NCBI GenBank assembly: GCA_944363865.1
Contig: CALVVN010000016.1
Location: 1 to 17,751 of the forward strand
Reading direction: 5' to 3'
Source of the DNA: an uncultured Bacilli bacterium
Lineage (GTDB): Bacteria; Bacillota_I; Bacilli_A; RF39; UBA660
Length of the DNA: 17,751 nt
The notes under the pieces were generated by a model. The model did not search any database and was not told where the DNA came from. It saw nothing but the letters and a program-made list of their open reading frames with translations. The translations under genes were made by a program, and so were the position numbers. Position 1 is the first letter of the stretch; each line of letters begins with the position of its first letter. Shown piece by piece: positions 1-7,203 of the stretch.

Positions 1-87
1 ATTATTAATATAGAAATAATAATATCCATCAGTAGTATTTATTTTACTAGGTTTTAAATTATAATAGAATAAAATAGCGTTAATCAT
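1..87 (-). CDS. N-terminal fragment of a divergent gene (CotS/kinase-like N-terminus suspected)
   Basis: Reading the minus strand from an ATG at 87-85 gives 29 uninterrupted codons to the window edge, beginning MINAILFYYNLKPSKI and continuing with a Tyr-rich stretch. A good ribosome binding site (GAGGG, minus strand of 94-98) lies 6 nt before the ATG, which supports a real start. The Tyr/Asn-rich opening resembles, from memory only, the start of spore-coat CotS-like or aminoglycoside-phosphotransferase-like proteins of low-GC bacteria. No catalytic motif is in view, so the function is unknown. The gene is divergent from rlmD; the two starts are 72 bp apart. Confidence 0.55.
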   Translation of the reverse strand, partial: MINAILFYYNLKPSKINTTDGYYYFYINN

Positions 88-130
88 AGATATCCCTCAC
101 TAAATTTTATGAAAAATGTAAAATATTATG

Positions 131-139
131 TGTTATAAT
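131..139 (+). promoter_or_regulatory. Extended -10 promoter for rlmD
   Basis: TG-T-TATAAT (131-139) is a perfect extended -10 box placed 20 nt before the rlmD ATG at 160. The region 17 nt upstream has no convincing -35 box, as is allowed for extended -10 promoters. Confidence 0.55.
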
Positions 140-159
140 AATGATTAAGAGGAATGTTT

Positions 160-1365
160 ATGAGATATATTATTGAAATTGAAAAATTAGATCACCAAGG
201 AAGAGGTATTGGTAAAATTGATGGCAAAATAGTTTTTGTACCTAATACTTATATAGGTGAAAAAGTAGAAATAGAAGTAATTAAAGATACAACAAAATTT
301 ATGGAGGGCAAAGTCGTTAAATTTTTAAAAAAGAGTAGCGACAGAGTAAAATTTTCCTGTCCATATTATAATGAATGTGGTGGGTGTAATATTGCTCATA
401 TTAAGTATGAAAAACAATTGCAATTTAAAGAAGATTTAGTTAAAAATATTTTTAAGAAGTATGTTAATATTGATATTAATCCTAAAATTTCTAAAAGTGA
501 TGAAGAACTGCATTATCGTAATAAAGTTGTTTTTCACGTAAAAAAAGATAAAATTGGATTTTATCAGGAAGAAACTAATACATTAGTTCCAATAGATAAA
601 TGCTTGCTACTAGATGAATTATTAAATAAAACTTTATGGGCACTTTCAATGAATATTGAATCTGCAGATTTAAAAAGTATGACTTTAAAGAGTAATGGAG
701 AAAGCACTTTAGCAAAATTTGTAGGAAATACTAAACTGGATAATGATGAAACGATATTTTGGGGAAATAAGTCTGCATTAGATAAAAAGGCAACTGATGA
801 ATTAAAGGAAGATGCTATAGTCTTTAAATTAGGTAGATATAATTATGCTGTTAATGCTGATGCCTTTTTTCAAGTAAATACTAAACAAGCAGTTAAAATA
901 TATGACAAAGTAAGAAAACACATACAAGAATGTAGTGGTGATAAAATACTTGATTTATATTGTGGAATTGGATCTATATCAATTTATATAAGTGATTTGT
1001 GTAAAGAAGTAGTAGGAATTGAGATAAATAAAAGTGCAATAAAATGTGCAAATTATAATAAAAAGTTAAATAATATAAAAAATGTTAAATTTATAGCAGG
1101 AGATGTATCTGTTGCTATAAATAATAAAATGAAAGCAGATATCATAATTGTTGATCCTCCAAGAGGTGGACTTGATAATAAAACAATATCCACTATAAAA
1201 GAAATAAAACCTAATACAATTATATACGTATCTTGTAATCCATTAACTTTAGCAAGAGATATTAACAAATTATGTGATGAGTATGAGCTTGATAATATAG
1301 AATTATTTGATATGTTCCCTCAAACTTATCACTGTGAAGTAGTTACTATTTTAGAAAGAAAGTAA
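160..1365 (+). CDS. rlmD: 23S rRNA (uracil-C5)-methyltransferase, RlmD/RumA family
   Basis: SAM-dependent C5-methylation of a uridine in 23S rRNA in the cytoplasm. From the start at 160 it is 401 residues, about the usual length. An N-terminal TRAM-like RNA-binding domain (about 1-55) is followed by Fe-S ligands C67, C73, C76 and C148. The SAM-binding motif DLYCGIGS is at 265-272 and DPPRGG is at 332-337. The catalytic Cys is C359 in SCNP, and the general base is E393 in HCEVV. An upstream in-frame ATG at 154 exists, but the AAGAGGA ribosome binding site (147-153) abuts it; ATG 160 has normal spacing and is preferred. Which uridine is modified cannot be told; dual-specificity RlmCD or a TrmA-like role are alternatives. 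Confidence 0.93.
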   Translation: MRYIIEIEKLDHQGRGIGKIDGKIVFVPNTYIGEKVEIEVIKDTTKFMEGKVVKFLKKSSDRVKFSCPYYNECGGCNIAHIKYEKQLQFKEDLVKNIFKKYVNIDINPKISKSDEELHYRNKVVFHVKKDKIGFYQEETNTLVPIDKCLLLDELLNKTLWALSMNIESADLKSMTLKSNGESTLAKFVGNTKLDNDETIFWGNKSALDKKATDELKEDAIVFKLGRYNYAVNADAFFQVNTKQAVKIYDKVRKHIQECSGDKILDLYCGIGSISIYISDLCKEVVGIEINKSAIKCANYNKKLNNIKNVKFIAGDVSVAINNKMKADIIIVDPPRGGLDNKTISTIKEIKPNTIIYVSCNPLTLARDINKLCDEYELDNIELFDMFPQTYHCEVVTILERK

Positions 1366-1385
1366 ATTGAGGAGGATAAATTATT

Positions 1386-2069
1386 ATGGCATTTAAAAAA
1401 ATAAAAGAAGCAGAATCTGTATACCAGGATTATTTTGAAAGTGAATATAATACTAAAATTAGTGAGTTAATTGATGAGATTAATAATTTAGAATATAATC
1501 TTGAATGGCCCGAAGATAAAAAAGATTATTATTTATGGAGAACAAAATTAGCAAAAATTTTTCAATATTTTACTTCAAATTGTGAAATAGATTACGATTA
1601 TCAAGAACCTGAAAATAGAGCACCTAATAAACTATCATATAGTATTTCCTATGAATATAATGGTATTCCAAAAGAACACAGTTTAGCGCAGTCTGTGACA
1701 AAATATGGTCCTATATTATGTGGAAAAGGAGTTTGTAAAGGTTTTTCTATGGCGTTTATTGATATTGCCGCTAAAATTGGAATTAGATGTGAATTAGTTG
1801 AAGGAGTACATAATTCATATGGCCATGGTTGGGTAGTTGTAAATGATCCGATTGATGGTTTAACAAAACATATAGATGTTTATAGTGGTATAACTAAAAA
1901 AGGAACTGTGAATCAATGGGATTACTTTATGTTAACAACTGAAGAATTATTAGAATTGCCTAATGATAATTATTCGAACTTTGAAGAATCATTGCAAGTA
2001 GCAAAAAATAGATTATCAGGATTTAATCCAATATCAAGAACAGATGGTCAAAGAATTAAAAATAGATAA
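1386..2069 (+). CDS. Transglutaminase-like (papain-fold) domain protein
   Basis: A 227-residue protein with the transglutaminase-core triad. The Cys is in GVCKGFSMAF (C117), the His in YGHGWVVV (H147), and the Asp in KHIDVYSG (D164), in the right order and spacing. There is no signal peptide or membrane segment, so it is probably cytoplasmic. Prokaryotic members act as proteases, peptidases or protein cross-linkers; the substrate cannot be deduced. A GGAGG ribosome binding site at 1371-1375 lies 10 nt before the ATG. The gene follows rlmD by 20 bp and is probably co-transcribed with it. The last codons and stop are part of a 15-bp direct repeat that recurs 140 bp downstream (see 2058-2212). 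Confidence 0.82.
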   Translation: MAFKKIKEAESVYQDYFESEYNTKISELIDEINNLEYNLEWPEDKKDYYLWRTKLAKIFQYFTSNCEIDYDYQEPENRAPNKLSYSISYEYNGIPKEHSLAQSVTKYGPILCGKGVCKGFSMAFIDIAAKIGIRCELVEGVHNSYGHGWVVVNDPIDGLTKHIDVYSGITKKGTVNQWDYFMLTTEELLELPNDNYSNFEESLQVAKNRLSGFNPISRTDGQRIKNR

Positions 2070-2212
2070 TTTGAACTATTCGTTCGCCGTATTCTAGGCA
2101 TGTGGAGAGTGTGTGCTTATTGAAACTGCGTTAATCCTTATAAAATAAGGGAAAATTAACTGTTCAACATGGCTCAAAAAATGATGGAAAAGTAATAAAA
2201 AATAGATAATTT
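2058..2212 (+). repeat. 15-bp direct repeat bounding a 125-bp non-coding insert
   Basis: AAAAATAGATAATTT occurs at 2058-2072, where it contains the end and stop codon of the upstream gene, and again at 2198-2212. The 125 bp between them is visibly richer in G and C than its neighbours. It contains a hairpin: CCTTAT 2136-2141 pairs with ATAAGG 2145-2150. That hairpin is enclosed by GTTAAT (2130-2135) pairing with ATTAAC (2155-2160), with TTGAA (2120-2124) pairing with TTCAA (2163-2167), and with CATGT (2099-2103) pairing with ACATG (2167-2171; the base at 2167 can only join one of these helices). The pattern could be a small insertion with target duplication, a duplicated gene end, or a structured RNA. 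It matches no family I recognise. Confidence 0.5.
2075..2134 (+). pseudogene. Possible relic of an RlmD/RlmCD-type methyltransferase C-terminus
   Basis: One frame between the stop at 2072 and TAA at 2132 reads TIRSPYSRHVESVCLLKLR. The core HVESVCLL resembles the C-terminal motif of RNA uracil-C5-methyltransferases (commonly H-V-E-T/S-V-x-L-L), where the Glu is the general base. The complete rlmD upstream has the equivalent HCEVVTIL. The match is only about a dozen residues with no start codon, so it would be a decayed 3' end at most. It could be chance. Confidence 0.3.
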
Positions 2213-2325
2213 TACTAATTTTTGAAAAAATATTGTGATTGTTGTCTGTGGAGAATATGTTTTATCATACCCCCTTAAGTAGTATGCGTTGTATATTTGA
2301 ATTTAGTATTTAGGAGTAGATTATA

Positions 2326-3123
2326 ATGATAGATATAGATCTAATAGATGAAGCATTAAATTTCTATAATATTGATTTACAATATAGAGATAAATGTTAT
2401 AATTGTGTAGAAGAAATAAATAAAAAAGAGAAATTAAGTTTAGCATTTTCAAAACTGTATAAAAAAATGTATATTGAAGAATTTACAAAAATAAAAGATT
2501 TATGGCAATATGAGAATATTGATGAATTGTTTGGTGTTAATATCAATCCTTTTGTAACTAATATAATGGTTCTATTAGGTTATAATTATCATAGAAAAAA
2601 TATGCAACAATATAATTTTGATGCTACTCAAATTAATATTCATAAGAAAAGAGTCAAAGAGTGTTTTGAAAGTGATTTAAAAACTAGAAAAAAAAATGGA
2701 ATCAGAATATCACAAATGTTATGGGCTATTTATTTTATTAGAATAAAAATAGTTGAAATAGGCAGTCTACAGTTTGAGTATGATTCTAATTCAGTAGTAA
2801 AAATTCATATTCCTAAAAATACTAATTTAAATATTTTTAAGGTTAAAGAATCGCTAAAAAAAGCAACCATTGAAATGAAAAAAATTTATTCAATTAAAAA
2901 TTTTAAGTATATATGTAATTCATGGTTATTAAGTAAACAAATATATGAAATTATAGATAGAAATTCTAATATTTCAAAATTTTATGATTTGTTTGATGTT
3001 ACTGAGGGAGAAGAATGCATTAATGATATTTTAAATTTTGTATATGGAATGGATCAATGCGAAGATTATTCTTTATTATCTGAAAATACGACATTGCAAA
3101 AAAAATTAAAATGCAATTATTGA
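2326..3123 (+). CDS. Acyltransferase-like protein with GNAT-like C-terminal domain
   Basis: A 265-residue soluble protein. The C-terminal half has the pattern I associate with Firmicutes 'acyltransferase domain-containing' proteins, which pair an N-acyltransferase N-terminal domain with a GNAT-like C-terminal domain. Visible elements are IGSLQFEYD (145-153), KIHIPKNTNL (159-168), a helix with SLKKA (176-180), CNSWLLSKQIYEI (197-209) and RNSNISKFYDLF (212-223). No substrate can be assigned, and no acetyl-CoA loop of the classical R-x-x-G-x-G/A type is seen. GGAG at 2313-2316 serves the ATG. It stands alone, 256 bp after the transglutaminase gene and 79 bp before a RhuM gene. Confidence 0.6.
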   Translation: MIDIDLIDEALNFYNIDLQYRDKCYNCVEEINKKEKLSLAFSKLYKKMYIEEFTKIKDLWQYENIDELFGVNINPFVTNIMVLLGYNYHRKNMQQYNFDATQINIHKKRVKECFESDLKTRKKNGIRISQMLWAIYFIRIKIVEIGSLQFEYDSNSVVKIHIPKNTNLNIFKVKESLKKATIEMKKIYSIKNFKYICNSWLLSKQIYEIIDRNSNISKFYDLFDVTEGEECINDILNFVYGMDQCEDYSLLSENTTLQKKLKCNY

Positions 3124-3202
3124 ATGAGAATAAATTTTATTTGGGAATGGGTGTCTTAAAATAAAAAGATGTATAAGGTTATTAATTTAAGGAGGTGTAA
3201 TA

Positions 3203-4234
3203 TTGAAAAATGAAGTTATAGAAAATAATAAAACAGAATTAGTAATATATGAATCACAAGATGGAAATATTAAATTGGATATTAATTTAGAAAATGAAAC
3301 TGTTTGGTTATCTTTAGAACAAATGACAAGGTTATTTGGAAGAGATAAATCGGTAATTTCTAGGCATATAAAGAATATTTTTACTGAAGAAGAATTAAAA
3401 AGAGATGAGGTTGTTGCAAAATTTGCAACAACCGCTAAACATGGTGCAATAGATGGTAAAAGCCAAACCCATTTAGTAGATTATTACAATTTGGATGTAG
3501 TAATTAGTGTTGGTTATAGAGTTAAATCATTAGAAGGCGTAAGATTTAGAAAATGGGCAACTGCAAGAATTAAAGAATATATTATCAAAGGATATGCTAT
3601 GGATGATGATAGACTTAAAAATCTTGGCGGTGGAAAATATTTTTATGAACTTTTGAATCGCATTAAAGATATAAGGTCAAGTGAAAAAGTATTATATAGG
3701 CAAGTTCTTGATTTATATGCTACTGCTATTGATTACAATCCTAAAGCCGAAGAAACAATTAAATTTTTTAAAATTGTCCAAAATAAATTTCATTATGCTG
3801 CTCATGGCAATACTGCAGCAGAAGTAATTTATAATCGTGTCGATTCAAATAAGCCTTTCATGGGACTTACTAATTTTAAAGGGGAATTACCTAGTATAAA
3901 TGATATAGAAGTTGCTAAAAATTACTTAACTGAAGATGAACTATTGATGCTTAATAACTTAGTTTCAGGCTATTTTGACTTTGCTGAATTTCAGGCGATG
4001 AAACACAAACCAATGAAAATGAAAGATTATATTAATCAACTAGATAAAATACTAAATTCTTTAGAAGCTAATGTTTTAAATAATGCTGGAAGTATTAGCC
4101 ATAAGAAAGCATTAGAAAAGGCAAAATTAGAATACGAAAAATATCAAATAAAGGAACTAAGTCCAATTGAAAAAGAATATTTAAATTCAATTAATAAAAT
4201 TAATAAGATTGCAGAAAAATTAAACAATAATTAA
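3203..4234 (+). CDS. RhuM-family protein, complete copy (copy 1)
   Basis: A 343-residue member of the virulence RhuM family, first named in a Salmonella pathogenicity island. The molecular function is not established; members are scattered among mobile and accessory DNA. The N-terminal domain (about 13-75) looks like a DNA-binding helix-turn-helix region (ETVWLSLEQMTRLFGRDKS, then VISRHIKNIF). Next come the family core DYYNLDVVISVGYRV (93-107) and a KWATARIKEYIIKGYA segment, followed by KIVQNKFHYAAHGNTAAEVI and a C-terminal helical region with AKNYLTEDELLMLNNLV. The start is TTG: GGAGG at 3191-3195 lies 7 nt before it, and no in-frame ATG is nearby. Codons 69-78 contain a 25-bp perfect palindrome (3409-3433). 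Two further copies lie at 16586 and 17406. Confidence 0.88.
   Translation: MKNEVIENNKTELVIYESQDGNIKLDINLENETVWLSLEQMTRLFGRDKSVISRHIKNIFTEEELKRDEVVAKFATTAKHGAIDGKSQTHLVDYYNLDVVISVGYRVKSLEGVRFRKWATARIKEYIIKGYAMDDDRLKNLGGGKYFYELLNRIKDIRSSEKVLYRQVLDLYATAIDYNPKAEETIKFFKIVQNKFHYAAHGNTAAEVIYNRVDSNKPFMGLTNFKGELPSINDIEVAKNYLTEDELLMLNNLVSGYFDFAEFQAMKHKPMKMKDYINQLDKILNSLEANVLNNAGSISHKKALEKAKLEYEKYQIKELSPIEKEYLNSINKINKIAEKLNNN
3409..3433. repeat. Perfect 25-bp palindrome inside RhuM copy 1
   Basis: The left arm GGTTGTTGCAAA (3409-3420) and right arm TTTGCAACAACC (3422-3433) are exact reverse complements around a single A at 3421, the third base of the Lys-73 codon. It encodes V-V-A-K-F-A-T-T. The same position in the two other RhuM copies is also palindromic, with different arms. 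Confidence 0.95.
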
Positions 4235-4354
4235 TTATAAATAATAGACATTATACCTATTTTTTTGTGTATTATGACATAGTCAGTTATAAACAAACAT
4301 GTAAAAAGAACTATTCATAATATACAAACAAGTCATATAGAATCTGTATGTATA

Positions 4355-4385
4355 TTGACTCAAAAATAAAAACATATGATATAAT
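4355..4385 (+). promoter_or_regulatory. Sigma-A-type promoter of the HD-domain operon
   Basis: TTGACT (4355-4360) and TATAAT (4380-4385) are separated by 19 bp, slightly long. A TATGAT just upstream (4375-4380) is an alternative -10 with 14-bp spacing. The ATG at 4405 follows an AAGGTG ribosome binding site at 4392-4397. Confidence 0.55.
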
Positions 4386-4404
4386 TTAATTAAGGTGAAT
4401 AGAT

Positions 4405-5430
4405 ATGAATTATATAAAAGAAGCTAATAGCGAAATAAAAAAATATTTTTACATTTTAGAGCCAGATTTTCCCGAATGGTTAAATGAATACATTAATACA
4501 GAAAAATTGTTGTTGCAAAGGCACATAAGTATAACATGCGGAATTATATATTCAGATTTATTTGAGAGCGAGTTTTTTTTCTCAAGTTTAGACCATGCAA
4601 TTGCGGTCGCATTAATAATTTGGCACTTCACACATGATAAAAAACAAACACTATCCGGTTTATTTCATGATATATCGACACCAGTATTTAAACATTGTAT
4701 AGACTTTTTACATAGTGATTATATGAAACAAGAGTCAACAGAAGATTTAACTACAAATATTATAAAAAGTTCAAAAGATATAATGAAATTATTAAAAAGA
4801 GATAAAATTAAAGTCTCGGAAGTTGACGATTATCACAAATACACTATAGCTGATAATGATACGCCAAAACTTTCTGCAGACAGATTAGAATATTCACTAT
4901 CAAATGCATTGTTTACTTATAAACTTTTGGACTTTAATAAAATAAAAGAAATATATAATGACATAGAAATACAAATCAATGAAGCAAAAGAAAAAGAATT
5001 GGGTTTCAAAACACAAAAAAATGCAAAAACATTTGTTGAAATAACAAGTCAATTATCAATTATATATAGAGAAGATAGAACTAGATATTCTATGCAATTA
5101 ATAGCCGACATTTTAAAAAAACTTAAAGAGGAAAACACTATTACAATAGAAGATTTATGCAAATTAAAAGAAAAAGAAATAATAGATATAATAGAAAATT
5201 CAAAATACAAAGAAATATTTAATAAATGGAGAAAAGCTAAAAAAGTAAAAACATCAAAAGAAGAGCCTAAAAATGTATACTATGTTAGACATGGTGCGAA
5301 AGTAAGATACATTAACCCATTAATAAAAGGAAAAAGAAGTACAGAAACATGTGAAATATGCAAACAATTGATAGAAAAAAACTTATTATATGATATGGAT
5401 AAATATGTATACTTAGATTTTAACATATAA
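4405..5430 (+). CDS. HD-domain metal-dependent phosphohydrolase-like protein
   Basis: A 341-residue soluble protein. The N-terminal half carries an HD-type constellation: H64 in LDHAIAVAL, then LSGLFHDIST with H88-D89, H97 shortly after, and a distal Asp in KLSADRLEYSL (D159). HD proteins hydrolyse phosphate esters of nucleotides or cyclic nucleotides; the substrate is not visible here. The C-terminal part (about 190-341) is Lys/Glu-rich and helical, ending with a YYVRHGAKVRYINPL segment and a C-x2-C pair (CEIC), and is not recognised. It is first in a three-gene operon, 15 bp before the next gene. Its sense strand is rich in A (ATA for Ile), unlike the RhuM gene before it. Confidence 0.72.
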   Translation: MNYIKEANSEIKKYFYILEPDFPEWLNEYINTEKLLLQRHISITCGIIYSDLFESEFFFSSLDHAIAVALIIWHFTHDKKQTLSGLFHDISTPVFKHCIDFLHSDYMKQESTEDLTTNIIKSSKDIMKLLKRDKIKVSEVDDYHKYTIADNDTPKLSADRLEYSLSNALFTYKLLDFNKIKEIYNDIEIQINEAKEKELGFKTQKNAKTFVEITSQLSIIYREDRTRYSMQLIADILKKLKEENTITIEDLCKLKEKEIIDIIENSKYKEIFNKWRKAKKVKTSKEEPKNVYYVRHGAKVRYINPLIKGKRSTETCEICKQLIEKNLLYDMDKYVYLDFNI

Positions 5431-5445
5431 TAAAAAGGAGTTAAT

Positions 5446-6357
5446 ATGGCAAACGATGATAATTTAAGAAAAATAGAGAGATTTTTTAAGTACAATTTAG
5501 AAATAAAAAAATTATTAAATAAATTAATACCGACTGAAAAAGATTTTTATGATGAACAGTCAAAAATACAATACTTAGATAATTTATTTAATAGTTTAAA
5601 AGAAATAAGATGGTTAATGGACACAATAATGAAGGATTATTCAGTACCACAACAAGTGCATGACTCATTTGACTCTAAAATAAACGAAATTGAAAACCAT
5701 ATAATGACTAGGGATTTTTACAACGAATTAAATAAAGGCTTACTAGCTACATTACAATATTTAAAGAGCAATGTGACAGAAATGAGACCAGAATTTGTTG
5801 ATTCAGTAAAAAAAGGATTTAAAGGCTATTGCCTATTTTATGGGCTAGACGTATTAAATCCAGAGACGTTAAATGAATATTTGCATTACATACATAGCTA
5901 TGTAATAAACAATGAACAAACATATGAAGGTATTCCAATAATACAATCTAATAAAAGTAGTGATAATACTGGATGGGAAGGTATCAATTTAAGGGGTATA
6001 CCAAACGAACTTAGCCAAAACCTTTTTGAACAAATATTAAGTAGTAACATACCGAGCGATAGAATAGACATATTAAGTTTACGAAACCAAATCATAATAA
6101 TGGCAAGAGATTTAGGGCATGCAACAGTTATAGAAATAGAGATAGATGATAAAGACAATATATATATAAAATATTTTATACCTAAAAACAACAACATAGA
6201 ATTAACTGCTAGATTAAAAGGAGTAAATGCAAATAATTCTGAATTTGCAACAGGAGATTTCAAATCAAATTCTGAATTGTTATCCGATGACATTTGTAAA
6301 TTAATGAACGGAATACCAACAGACTTAGATAGAGTTATGACTAGTGATTTTAATTAA
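5446..6357 (+). CDS. Unknown 303-residue protein, second gene of HD operon
   Basis: I do not recognise this family. The first half is predicted helical and charged (for example KIERFFKYNLEIKKLLNKL and SLKEIRWLMDTIMKDY). The second half contains a probable alpha/beta segment, LRNQIIIMARDLGHATVIEI followed by KDNIYIKYFIPKNN. There is no signal peptide, membrane helix or catalytic motif. GGAG (5437-5440) lies 5 nt before the ATG. It sits 15 bp after the HD gene and 11 bp before the membrane-anchored gene, so the three are probably expressed together. Conserved operon partners of the HD protein would be the best clue to its role. Confidence 0.72.
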   Translation: MANDDNLRKIERFFKYNLEIKKLLNKLIPTEKDFYDEQSKIQYLDNLFNSLKEIRWLMDTIMKDYSVPQQVHDSFDSKINEIENHIMTRDFYNELNKGLLATLQYLKSNVTEMRPEFVDSVKKGFKGYCLFYGLDVLNPETLNEYLHYIHSYVINNEQTYEGIPIIQSNKSSDNTGWEGINLRGIPNELSQNLFEQILSSNIPSDRIDILSLRNQIIIMARDLGHATVIEIEIDDKDNIYIKYFIPKNNNIELTARLKGVNANNSEFATGDFKSNSELLSDDICKLMNGIPTDLDRVMTSDFN

Positions 6358-6368
6358 GGAGAATAGAT

Positions 6369-7064
6369 ATGAAAAAAAGAATATTAAAAATAATTGGAAT
6401 TTTAATTGGAATATTACTAATAATTATAGTAGGAATAGCTATATGGGGAATAGTGCAGGAAAATAAGTTAGAAAAAGAGTTGACAAAGATCAGTGAGCTT
6501 GTAAATGCAGAAAATATTGATTTGGATTCAGTGTACGAAGTACTAAATCAAACAGTAACCAAAGGGGATTATGCTAAAGTAGAAAAAGCATTCAAAAATT
6601 ATTTAAAAGACAATTTTGATACTACAATTAAGATTAGTGAAATCTTAAACGATGAACAACTATTAAATGTATTAACTGCAGAAAATTACTTGAACGATGG
6701 TAAAGATTTTTTAGCAACAAAAGAATATATAGAACAAACGAGAATCAATTTAACACAATATCAAAATGATTATAACGAATTTTTTACAGAAGAAAAAGCA
6801 AAGTCATATATAAATAAACAAGAGTTAGATGAATATTATGTAGACTTATATATGGAACAGTACGTTGGAGACATTGAAACAGATAATGATAGTGATGTAG
6901 TGGATGAGTCAATAGATGAAATATTGAACATTTTAAATATATATGAAGAAGTTATCAATTTATTAGCTAATAACAAAGATGAATGGCAAATAATTGATGA
7001 AAACATTGTATTTGACGATACAGAACTATCAAATGAATATGATGAATTAGTAAATAAATTATAA
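6369..7064 (+). CDS. Membrane-anchored unknown protein, third gene of HD operon
   Basis: A 231-residue protein with one N-terminal membrane helix (about residues 6-29, IIGILIGILLIIIVGIAIWG) after the basic start MKKRILK. There is no lipobox or obvious signal peptidase site, so it is probably an N-in anchored protein with a roughly 200-residue outside domain. The rest is acidic and helical (NDEQLLNVLTAENYLNDGKD; DNDSDVVDESIDEILNIL). The Asp/Glu/Asn/Ile bias resembles adhesin-linked or cell-surface helical proteins, but no family is recognised. AAGGAG at 6357-6362 serves the ATG. Confidence 0.72.
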   Translation: MKKRILKIIGILIGILLIIIVGIAIWGIVQENKLEKELTKISELVNAENIDLDSVYEVLNQTVTKGDYAKVEKAFKNYLKDNFDTTIKISEILNDEQLLNVLTAENYLNDGKDFLATKEYIEQTRINLTQYQNDYNEFFTEEKAKSYINKQELDEYYVDLYMEQYVGDIETDNDSDVVDESIDEILNILNIYEEVINLLANNKDEWQIIDENIVFDDTELSNEYDELVNKL

Positions 7065-7181
7065 AATCTATTTTTTTATAAAATCAACTTAAATAATGAA
7101 TGCAGAGAAATACAACTAGCACTAACACAAGTAATAATTATTCCATACTCAAATATTATAGATAAAAGGAAGTAAATATTG

Positions 7182-7187
7182 TATAAT
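7182..7187 (+). promoter_or_regulatory. Possible -10 box giving a near-leaderless transcript
   Basis: TATAAT at 7182-7187 lies 17 nt before ATG 7204 and 8 nt before GTG 7195. A transcript from it would begin at about 7194 and have almost no leader. No good -35 box is seen. The nearest ribosome-binding-like sequence, AAAGGAAG (7165-7172), is upstream of this box and too far from the start. Confidence 0.35.
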
Positions 7188-7203
7188 TTTAATAGTGATA
7201 AAA

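Noticed and set aside
2131..2159. Hairpin at 2131-2159 as a transcription terminator
   Set aside because: The stem is not followed by a T-tract; GGGAAAATTAAC follows instead, so it was kept only as part of a possible structured segment.
2073..2325. Known riboswitch, T-box, SRP RNA or tRNA in the 2073-2325 interval
   Set aside because: I looked for characteristic cores (T-box TGG-GGTACC-type, purine, SAM, cyclic-di-GMP, THF, tRNA T-arm) and found none convincing.
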